In this document: piece after piece, positions 49,221-61,200 of the stretch
How positions within the stretch are numbered: the first letter of the stretch is position 1
How the letters are laid out: the number at the start of each line of letters is the position of its first letter
NCBI RefSeq assembly: GCF_905475465.1
Contig: NC_062240.1
Span: forward strand, 5,595,001 to 5,659,000
DNA length: 64,000 bases
Origin: Pieris napi
Taxonomy: Eukaryota; Arthropoda; Insecta; Lepidoptera; Pieridae
Reading direction: 5' to 3'
The notes under the pieces: model-generated
Database searches by the model: none
What the model saw: only the letters and a program-made list of their open reading frames with translations
Told to the model about the DNA's origin: nothing
Made by a program: the position numbers and the translations under genes

Positions 49221-52200
49221 ATGGGCATCTGTTTAGACACAGGTAAGGTGTTTTACCGCCAATTACCTGTATAATACTTATTAATATTTATAATTTTTTT
49301 GAGGGTACTACGTGACTTCCACGTCTAGGAATTAACGTCAAATATTTTTAAATTATATCTCACTCTACTAACATGTATTACTATGTTATTCTAGTCTGCT
49401 AAAGTCGTAAAAGCAAAAATCTGTTTTTTTCAAGAAAAAAAAAGGAGGTAATGCTATTATTGCTAGGATATTAATTACATCACATACAAATATATATATA
49501 TAATGTAGCAATTTTTTTGCCTATTTGAAAACTTTAACATTGTTGTAAAGTATTTAGTGTAAATAGTTAAAAAATAACTAACTCTATATTACAAAAATTT
49601 AGCTAATTAGGTAGGTACTCTGAAGAGCAAAAGCGTTTTTAGATTGTTTCACTGTTTAAACATAATTACGATTAACGGACGACACATTAACCGCACATTT
49701 TGACGAATGTCTAGAACGTAATAATCTATTACCAATGTTTTCGCGGAAATATTATTATTATTATCACTCTTTATTTGTTTTCAAACTGTCGAATTAGCTT
49801 TTATGCTTTGGTAGAATGACAAAATAAACTTAAACTATTTGTATGGTTGTTGCTATCTATTTCAGGAAGGTAAAATTAGGTAAACGATTATTACTAACAT
49901 TGTGTGATAAATAGTTTTGCAAAAAATGCACCCAAAGAAGTCAAATACTGTGTGACTGTTCTCAGGGGCAAGCAATGTGAACCCTTCTTCTAAGGTAAAC
50001 TTCGTTTATTAAATGAAACAGTGAATCTCCATGAATCCTAATTTATGCTGTAGAACAAAACAATGAAGAATTGGAGACGACGGAACGCAGTCGTGGCAGT
50101 ACCAGGGCGAATTCTCCAATGGGAGCTGGCTTCCCCATGCAGAACTCGAGTCACGTCAAGTTTGAACCACCGAACGTTCCAGTTATATTTGTATTGGGTA
50201 ATTGCTTATTAACACATTGTAGCACGATATTTCTTATAAAGCAAAAAATACGACTAAACTTACAAACTTTTTGAAGTAAGCTATAATCTAAAATACAGAT
50301 ATGACCCTCTTAGAAGCTTTATTATTTTAGGTCAGTAGTAGAAATGGTGCACTAAATAAATAGTACGGATATCTGAAATAATTTACGAACCCTCTAACGT
50401 GAAATGAAAAAAGTATGACTTTGACAGTTGTATCTAGTACATAGTAAACGGTTTTTAGCTACCTTCCAAAATTTGTCTTAATCAGTTTTTCATATCTTAA
50501 TATGTATATATAAATTACGTGTCACGTTGTTTGTCCGCTCTGGACTCCCTAAACTACTGAACCGATTTCAATCATATTTGCACACCGTGTGCAGTTTGAT
50601 CTAACTTAAAAGATAGGATAGCTTACATCTCTATTTATACCCGCAATATTATTTTATTGCAAATTATTTGATAGTCACAATTCTCACAGATGGCGCTGTG
50701 TTGAAAGGACTAACGTTTCACATAAGCTACAATTTAATGGCATCACCACCAGAAAAGCATGGTGGTCCCCATGACTAGTGTTCTCCTACCGTTTCCCTTG
50801 AATAGTTTCGTTTAATATCACAAAAACCTTAGCCACAGCAACGCTTGAACGGTCTGCTAGTTGTTTTATAGTACCTAGTGCGGCACCATAATTTTCTCTA
50901 AATGATACGTCCATATCCAATGTTGGACAGTTGTGCTAGACAAATTGTTGTGACCCTGAAATACGAGCGTGTTTATTTACACGATACAAGAATATACCTA
51001 TCTATGTCTAGTAGCCAGTAGGACGCATGTAATTGTAAAAAGTGCTTAGTAATTACGTGATCTAGGAGGCCCGGGCAGTGGCAAGGTGACACACTGTGAC
51101 AACCTGATGCAGGAGAGACGCGGCCTCGTACATATCAATATGACTGATTTACTGCAGCAGTACGCTATTGGCAATGGTAATATAGTTTTAAGATCTTATT
51201 AAGGTTTTCGATAAAATACCGGAAAATATTGTCTAAAGTAAATGAAAAAGTAATATGGGCCACCATTTTTGTCTTACAATCTTACGCTCCCCTGTTTTTG
51301 ACTGATTGATCTAGACGTTGAGATCTAGGTGGCCTTGTCTATGGCTTTTAATTATTATTATCTATAGTGTCCTAAAGTTTGTATTCCATCTATCACATTT
51401 ATAATTTAGAATTGCGCCCCGGCTCGCCCATGAATATTGTAAACAAAAATATTACCGATGTAGCCGGGGCGTATTTCGCGAGACGTGTGATGTGAAGTTT
51501 AGAGATAGAAAAAGTCCCTGGACACTATGGCAGGGGAGTAGAATAGGTATTACTTATAAAAAAAACATTTATAATTTACGTAGTAGGATAAACTTAGTTA
51601 TATCCAGTATTACTAAGTTTATCCCAGTACTATGTTATAAATATCTATATATATAAATGAATCCCTATTTCCCTTGGTCACGGCATCACGTGTGCTCGGC
51701 TGGGCCGATTTCGCTAATTCTTTTTTTTATGTGTTTGTTAGGTTCTTATAAAAGAAAAAAATAAGAAAGTAATATAATTTGTTTCGTTTTATAAAATAAC
51801 TTTGAGAGGTAATACTTACCTCCACCACGGACACCGATGATTAGTGTTAAAGTACAGGCACACAAAATTGCGTCCCTGACACTAAACTGGAATAGAAGTA
51901 ATTGTACAGTACGTGAGAACCCCCATCTGTTAGTGCCTGTGAATCACTTGTCTTGTATTTCAGTATACTTAATACTTATATCGATTTATCGGTCGGTTGT
52001 TACTATTTTTACTAGATAAGACATTGTGAATAAATAGAATAATAAAATTGTTACCTTTTACGGTTTTTAAAAATTGTAGACTTTAAAGAATATTAGAATT
52101 GAGATAACCTAAGAAAGTACTACACCAGTACTGCATGTATAAATAAGACCTCTAATGCATTATGCATACAAAAGACAATCTAAGGTAGTCTTCGCGAGAT

Positions 52201-55200
52201 TTTTAAAAAACATCTTAGGGAGCGTTCAAGTATTACGTAACGCAATTTTTGGAGATTATTGACCCCCCCCATGTAAGTCGTCGTAACGTTTTTCAGTACC
52301 CAATTACAGTACTGTACCCAAGTATAGTAACATGTTTCGTGACCACCTAGTGACTCTTTAGTTACTATTATGTGGTGAAAGTCAATAAAAATATTAACAA
52401 TAACGCGTAATTTAATCCCCGCCCCGCATCGTAACGTTTTACAAAAGGACCCCCCCCCTAAATTCGTTACGTAATACTTGAAATATTTACATAGCACTTT
52501 TCGACTGCTTTAAGAACTGTACCGTGAGGGACTGAAGGTTTTTGTTTTGACGTGATAACGTCTTTAAAATCGTTTTAGTCGGGTGACATGTTCAGAAACT
52601 TGTGTCACACCAAAACCTCACGAGCGCGATCGCAGGTATAACGAGAGAGAGACGGACCGATCTCCCGTCTCATCTCGAGCGCTGCCAGTCATTCCGTGAA
52701 TGTATGAAGAAAAATGTATATCATAGTCGAATAAGTAAACTTGTCATTTTACACCCGAAATTTATCATCAAAAGTGTGAATAAAACGATAGATGTAATTT
52801 AAAATTTGAAAAAATTGTTATCTTCATTAATTCCTTACTTCCCAAAAACTTATATCACCAATAAGACGTTATCACGTAAACATCTCGATCGTAAACCTAC
52901 TTTACAAACAACCAATATTTTTTTACATATATGTATATATAGACATGCAAGACTTCGGTACACTGTCAAGTAAGACGGTGACAGAGGTGCTGATGTTGGA
53001 GATGAAGATGGCGCCCACCGCTAAGACCTACCTTGTGTCTGGCTATCCACGGTCTATGAGGGATGTTGCAGAATATTCAGAAAAGGTAATATATATGTAT
53101 GTTACTTACTAAATTATACCGTATTCAAAAACATATCAGAATTTTATAAGTCTATCTAACCACTTTTGTTATTTTTGGCAGCGCTCAAGTATGTTGTGCG
53201 GGTGTTGAGAATTAAGGCCTAGATATAGCCAGATGGGTTGCATTCCTAATTCTTGGATATAAGATAAAGAGATATAAGAAAAGAGACCAAAGTGATTGTG
53301 CCGTCATTATTTACTGCCTGAAACCAAGGCGGTATTTAACTTTTATATTTTTTTACAGCTGGAATTTTTTTTTAATTTTGGAAATAAGTACGTCTAAGTT
53401 ATTAATATAGAGTCTAAATTCAAGTCATTTAATTAACATTTCACACGGGGATATTCTTTTAAATCGCTTTTGGTTTTTAATATAAATTATATATAATAAT
53501 ACTAAGCTTTATAAGATACGTATAGGAGAAATATCATAATTTTGCCGTATATCCATCCAAAATTCATACCTTTAAAATCCCTTATCGCTCCTTTATTCCT
53601 AAACATCGATTAGGGAGTTCCGTTAAATAAGGATAGACCGTGTCAAGGACGAAGAAATAATAATTACGTTCTTATATCCATTTATTATAAAGGTAAGATT
53701 ACAGGTATAATTTAAAAAGGCTATAATATTTATAATAAAAATACCAATAAATAAATTATTTAAGTAGTATAATTAACCAATTTATTGTCTGTTACACTGA
53801 TAAACCGAACTGTATCTATAGCGTCTATCTATCTATAGGGTGACAGTTTCAGTAACGTTTCGTTTCTCGCTTGAATGTTGCCGCGATTTTCAAATTATAA
53901 ATATGTTAAAAAAAAATTAAGCAACTGTCACCCGCATCATACTACAGCGCACATACCTACAATAGTTGTTTGTTTTCTGTATTTATTTTAAACTTTTTCA
54001 TGAATTTGACAAGGTATTAAACAAAACGTAGCATTCTTGAAATACAAAAAATATGCATTTGAATAATATACCTACTTGGTATAAGCTGGATTACATTTGA
54101 AATCAAAATAAATGTAAAACTAATGAATTTACTAATTTTAGGCTTTGATTAAAACTTTAGTTTACACAAAGTATTAATGGAATTGTTATAAACTTCCTAT
54201 AGGTAACAGCAAAGTCAATCTTACATAATATCTTTTAATATCATGTTAATAAGTAGGTTTTCATGAGTTAACTACCTAAATACAAAAAATATAAATCGTA
54301 AAATGCATGTAAAATTTTATATTTCTAAACTACTATTGATATAGTTTTAGTAAAATTATAATTCGATAGTCCGATGTAATGCGTCACATAATGTCACGGA
54401 ACACGCGATGGTCAATCTGCTAAGCTTATCATGCAATTTATTAAAATTGCCCACCAGGAATAAAATGTTTCACTATTGTTAATGCTACTAGAAGCTTAAG
54501 ATAATTGGTTAAAAAACCTACATTGTATAGAACTTGTTATTGAGTTATTTCCATCAAATTCGCTCTCGTTCTAGCCATTATCACTAAGACATTAGAAGAA
54601 TCTGTAAGACATTCTGTACGAAAAATTCGTTATTTTCTCTTGAAAAACTAGAATCGGCTCCCATTACTCTCTTTCTAAAGAGTTATCTTCATCTCTTTAA
54701 GAATAGATAAATAGATAGATACACCCTCAATAGCCAGTAACACTAATGATATAGTGTCATTTAGATGCTATAACATTCAAATTGCGATTTTTTGAAGTGA
54801 AACTTCTTTAAGCGCCTGAGGGTAATTTTTTTTCGAAGAAATGGTAGAGAGCGATTGAGACCGATTGAGAGAGAGTGAGAAAGGGCGAACGTCGCATCAC
54901 GACGAGCGAGAGGTGGGAGAGAGCTATAGTGAGAAAGATTGAAAGAGAGAGTAAGGGAGATCGAGAAAAAATACACGCTATTGGTTGATGTATTCGTTTT
55001 GTAGTTACATTTTAATATGTATGCATATTATCATTAGCACGTATAGTGTGTAAACAGTGTGAATATAGATATACAAGTACAAGAAGTGATCATATACCGG
55101 ACATGATCATCTATTGGGGCTTTTAACTTAGTAATAATTAATTTACAAATAATTTTCACTTCTGACATGGGTACTTTGTACGCACGCACTTTTTTATTAT

Positions 55201-58200
55201 TAAAACAAAGCTTGTGCAACTCACAAACCATGTACGATATTTTTTACTTTTAGATACAAACAATTAGTGGTGTGATTCTCGTGAGCTGGCGGCAGAAGGT
55301 TCTAGAACGACAAATAGAGTATGGGGCGCGGCTCGGCCACGTGGTGCTCAGCCTGGCGAGGATGGAGTTAAACAATTTCTATAAGAATGTGATGCCCGTT
55401 GCTGACTATTTTGATCAGAGCAATATGCTTGTTTCGGTAAGTAACCATAAAGTCTTATAAAACTAAATTAAATATTTGCTGAAGTATTAAGTGTCCATAG
55501 CTCAATATAGAAATTATCGTGATAGACCTTGAGTGAGTTCCCTTTACATTGTCTATACTTATTTCAGCTGTTTTAATATTTTTATTCTTTATTTAAGTTA
55601 TATATAATATATATGTATATTATTTGCAGTTTTTATTGGTTGCCTGGGAGAGATCGCTTGACAGCGATAAAGAAGAAACACTTATTTATTGTTTTTATTT
55701 TACTGGTTTTGTAATTTCTTCTTATTTTCTTCAGTCTTATACTACATTTTAAGTTCTTATTCCTTTCTTTATGCATTGTATGCTGTAGAATTTAAAACTA
55801 AAAACTAATTTATTTTTAAAAATGAGTTTTTAAGAGTTTAATTACTGGCAGTCAATAGTCATGGTTTTTGACATTATTTTGAAGATATAATCTACATATA
55901 CCTATATGTAGATTATATTTAAAAAAAAAAACAATTTTGTGTATCCAATTGATGAAGCAACACAGCAGATTTCCATCATGCATATGACTGATAATTTAAT
56001 TATACCTTTGATCATACTAATCTGACTTTTTGCTGCAGGGTCAGAAATTACATGCAGAAATTATGAATTGTGTTCACTGAATGTGAAAAAAATATGTGGC
56101 CCATGAGGGGATCGAACCCGCGACCTTCGCGTTATTAGCACGACGCTCTAACCAACTGAGCTAATGGGCCGATGTTTGAATACGTGAAAAAATTAAGCAA
56201 AACACCAATTTTTAATGTATTATTTAATTAAAAGTTTATATGCAATTATTTGATAATTTCGTTTGCAGTCTTTTATTAAGTCCATACAACAACAATAGGC
56301 TATTTGACAGTATAAATAATGTTATTGAGATAAATCTGTATACAATATGTCTGGCATATAAACATGAATTTAAATCATTTTTTTTAATATCCATAATTAG
56401 AATATTGATTTTGATGTATAGGTACATCAGTCACGTGACGCAAAACGGTATAGCTTATAAATAATGTCGTCGGCTGTCTCATCCAAATATTGTTTTCGAG
56501 TTACAATTCGTCGGAGATATTATAGTAAATAATCTGAAATTATATTTAAACTCTGTCAAATGCTCATTACTTCTCAGTACTGCGATTTCCCACTTTTTTG
56601 GTTTAAAGATCTTTAATGATAGCGGTAAGCTACTTTATTAGTCAACATTCAAGATTACTATAATCGTTTATTCGATAAACACATTATAGTAGAAAGTGAA
56701 TAATACTAGCGGAACCGACGGACGTCCTGTACACACGTCTTGAATAAAAAAAATCATCTACATAATTGTAAATCTAAACCATTGTCGATTCCTATTGAAC
56801 ACACACTGAAATCTACGCCGTTTAGGAGAAGTTTAATTACAAACACATGCACAGAAGATTTATATATACAGTGAAAATCTGTTATGACGACATCGAAGGG
56901 ACTATATATTTGGTCATAAAAACCGATAGTCGTAACAGACGATGACGTTGTTATTAAGAACCTAATACAATATAATTCAGCCGGGACCTTTGATTTTGCT
57001 CAATATAACCGATATGTTGTTCTAAACGATGTCGTCGTAAACGGTTTTAACTGTATAAAGACTGGTAAACCAAAAACAGAAATATTTTTCTTTAAAAAAC
57101 CAATAAACTCGAAGCTCGAAGCAGACGTAATATTTGTTATTAATTTAAACTTCATTAGTCATTACATTAAAAATAAAAACGAATGACATATATATTCTAT
57201 ATAACACTGAAAAATGATACAATCTAAAATAAAATATTTTTTTAAATAAAATTAATCTCACAATTCATGAATTACAATCCAATACAAAAGAATAATAAAA
57301 TACAAGAAGTGTCTCTCAGTGTCAATAGCGATAGCGATTCAATATAACCTAGATGTCGTAAGATCGCAAGGTTACATCAGCGCTACGGATGTTGAGAGAA
57401 CTAAAATTGCATACAAAATCGCTATAATAGCTATTGATAGTAATAGGATAAGATTCGGCATGTCATGTCTGTGACAAAATCCAATACGTTTTTGACATGT
57501 GGTTGCTGAATCTTACCCATAGAATACCGGTCCCAAACAAATACACGTTGTGTCCAAGTTGACAAATCGAAGCCCATGAATAACAGAAGCTTTGCGTGAC
57601 CCCATATCGATTGAACGAGCAATGTCAATGATACCTGTATGTCTCATTATATGCAACCTCAGCCTTCGTGCTAAATCATGACAAGTATTTTAAATATCGA
57701 ATGCGCTCCCTAGTAAGCGGTAAAACTGCGATAAAATGGCAATATTTCGATAAATTCTAATTTTAATATCAAATGGTTATCCGTCTAATGTGACAGTCTT
57801 TCGGTGAATGACAAACATTTGAATACTGGTAAATAAGGTTCATTCAAGATAATGTCCTTTAAAGATGTTGTATATGAATGTGTAGTACTAACGTAAAATA
57901 AAGACATGGCAATCCATTTCTTACAGAGTGAATCTGAACTGTTGCTGAGTCAGTCTTAATATTGTGCAAGTACGTTGCGTCTCAAATGTATGTAAAATTT
58001 ACATCGTGGTAAATTAACTGTAAGGGTTTGGTCATTTTTTTCGTGGGGAAATGCGTTACGCATACCCGCGGTGCGACTGTCTTCTGTCAAATGTGTGGCA
58101 CTCGCTAAAACCCCACAGCGCCATCAGCAATTGCCCGAGGCAAGACACCGTAACAGCATAGCCTTGTCCGCAAGGCCGTAATTACAATTTATAATATTCC

Positions 58201-61200
58201 AGCGCCAAGTAGTTTACTTAATGGGTAGGTAAATTTCCACAATTATGCTCAATTTTCTTGCATACGTGAACAAGTCGTTATTGATCTATTATTTTCTTTG
58301 TATTTGTTATAAATCGCTGATGGACGGTATTGGTCTTGGTTGAAGGTGAATAAATTATACATTTATTTGCTTTAATATTATTTATTTTCGAATATTTGAA
58401 TTGCCATGAATTGTTGGCATATTTATTGTTAAAAAACCTTGCCTGAAATAAGATGTTTAGTGCGGATTCGAAATCTCGTCATGGGCCCATTAGCTCAGTT
58501 GGTTAGAGCGTCGTGCTAATAACGCGAAGGTCGCGGGTTCGATCCCCTCATGGGCCACGATACTTTTTAATTTAAGTGAAATTATATATATGCAATGTCC
58601 ATTTTTCCCAAGGGGCAGAGAGAAACTTCTAAATTAAGTATCTATCTGTATCGTAAATATTAGAACAAAAAGTTCACAAAAGAATTATTGTCTACATACA
58701 TAGACCTGTGTCAAGTTTAAGCTATAGTATGGATAAATAAATCTATAAATAATAGTTGCACTGTGAGAATAAACAGCTGCAACTTTCAATTAAACTTTCA
58801 TGAAGGTAGAGCTGCCCTGCGATTCTGTAACTCACTTTTCGAACTCACACAGCGGTTTTCGCATCGGCGGTCGCTCTGAAATCAGTCGTGAAGCAGTTAT
58901 TTTATGATTTGGCATTCTGAAAAGGTGGGAGCTTGTAGTTTATTGTTTATTAGAATGCCAAATCATAAAATGACTGCTTCACGACTGATTTCAGAGCGAC
59001 CGCCGATGCGAAAACCGCTGTGTGAGTTCGAAAAGTGAGTTACAGAATCGCAGGGCTGTTAGGGAAACCATTGTATGAACTATGAACGTATAATATTATT
59101 AATACAGGTTGCGCAATCAGTGGTGTATTTTGATGAAGCAACACTTTTTCTTGTTTTGTGCCTAAATTCATTTCTTTAATCTATGGCATATTACCAAACC
59201 AAATTAAAATCATGCTTCTAATTCAGCTTATAAGCAATGGTACAAAGAATGGTTAAACCTGTATGACTCACGTACAATGTTATTTATGAGTAAACCGATA
59301 ATTAGTAGTTCAATGCTTGTTAAACATTAATAGTGGGTGTGTGTGTAGCTGAATACACCTATATATTAACTGAACTCTACTATTACGAAGAATTATGAAT
59401 TTTTACTGAGTATCGTTCCTTGTACTTGTTTGAATGTTTGATGAAGTTACTTTGAAGGTTGTCCTAAACATTTATGAAACTAGCTTCAATATATTGAGGT
59501 CATTTGTGATCCGTATTTTTAATAATTTTGGGGTGACTTACTTATTACATTCTTTTTACATTTTCCTCATATCTCTTTGTTTCACAATCTATCCCTAATG
59601 CTATCCTTTCTCTTAATTCAGTTCAAAATGGTACCCGTAAATAATCAAAAGCTACCCAGATGTTTAGTCGTCAAAGTCAAATTTATTTATTATTAATTCA
59701 TTTATTTCAATTAAACCACCTAAAATGGCACTTTTGAAAAGAAGATTCTAGTTGCCACTTCCAAAAAGTAGTTTCGTGTGGAGAAGAATGGGCAAGAAAC
59801 TCTACACTTACTCTTTTAAAATAGGTTTACAATATTTTGTTTACATTTGTTAAATAATTATATGTGAAGACAATGTACTCTTAGAATACTTTACTAAAAA
59901 AGTTAGTATACATAGGTACATGTTCCTCACATATTTACAAATATCGAAACCGTAGAATATTTACATTAAAGAGTAATAAAAATAATAAAAAAAATAAATA
60001 AAACAGTGTGTGAGATAAAATAAAAAATTAATTTATAGCATTATAAGGTTTAAAAAAAATAACAAAAATAAAACGTAACTAGATACGTCTCTGCCTTTGT
60101 TTAAAACTGCTTATTTAAGGCAACCAAAATCTTACATGAATAGGAGAAATTTGAAGAGCTTTTTGGATGACTTTTTAAATATTAATACCTAACGACGACC
60201 TCATCAAAGTTATTAATGAGCTGTTGAATATTGATTTGAACAGGTGTAGAAATTGGTGACTCACAGATACTAAGTAACCTATCAATATGTTATTATATTT
60301 GAGTCATTGATTATTCGTAGTAATAGCTTTTTTAATCTTTTAAAGGTGCTACGAGTGTTTACTTTGTTCTGTTCTAAGTTTTTAGATATTTAAAGCTTAT
60401 AGCTCTATTCGAAGCTAATAATTCTATGGTGGTAAAACCAATTGACACACATTTTTGGGTTAACCCTTCTATTTATTCTAGAACATCTATTTCAAGAACT
60501 GTCATTTTTTCTGTATGAAGTTTCACATATTTGACAGCGCTCAAAGCGAGACTGACTAGAGATACCAATTAGAATATTGACCTATGTTCTCCTCACCAGG
60601 TGACTACAAAAGGATCGAATCCAAGATGAGATCACATTCCACGAAGTTTACTCTATTATAACTAAAATTTTAATTTATTGTTTCTAAGTCATGAAAAAAT
60701 CTTTTGTCTTTAGGTGAATGGTGAACGGAACCCTGATGAAGTTTACAAAGACTTTCGCGCTGCTGTTCTGCAGATACTAACCTCCGTTGAAGATCAGGAT
60801 ATGAATGGTGTTGGAAATGGTGGTATGTTATATTTACATGTTAGCTGTGTATGTTACAAAGCTGTAGCTAACAGATTATAGTAAAACAATTATGCACAAT
60901 ATTTAATTGTAATTATATTACAAAACTTGTAGTGAAAATAATTGTGTTCTGCTTTTCGAAAACTATTTTTATAACAAAGTCGGATAAGCCAAAAATATTT
61001 TTATATAATCTCATTCGGTAATATTCTAATTATGAAATGAAATACAGACTTTTTTTGGCATATTTTATTTACATACTTCCTTAAGAAAATTAAATAAAAG
61101 CATTATTCTCATAACAAAACAATGCTTTAAAACAATTTTTTGTGTCCCGACCAAGGAGGTTTCAATTCAATTTAAGTACACATTATCTGTGGTGAGCGCG

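Noticed and set aside
49214..49246. The upstream ATG seven bases before the kinase-like start
   Set aside because: It is in another frame, reads through the splice donor to an early stop and does not match the downstream exon.
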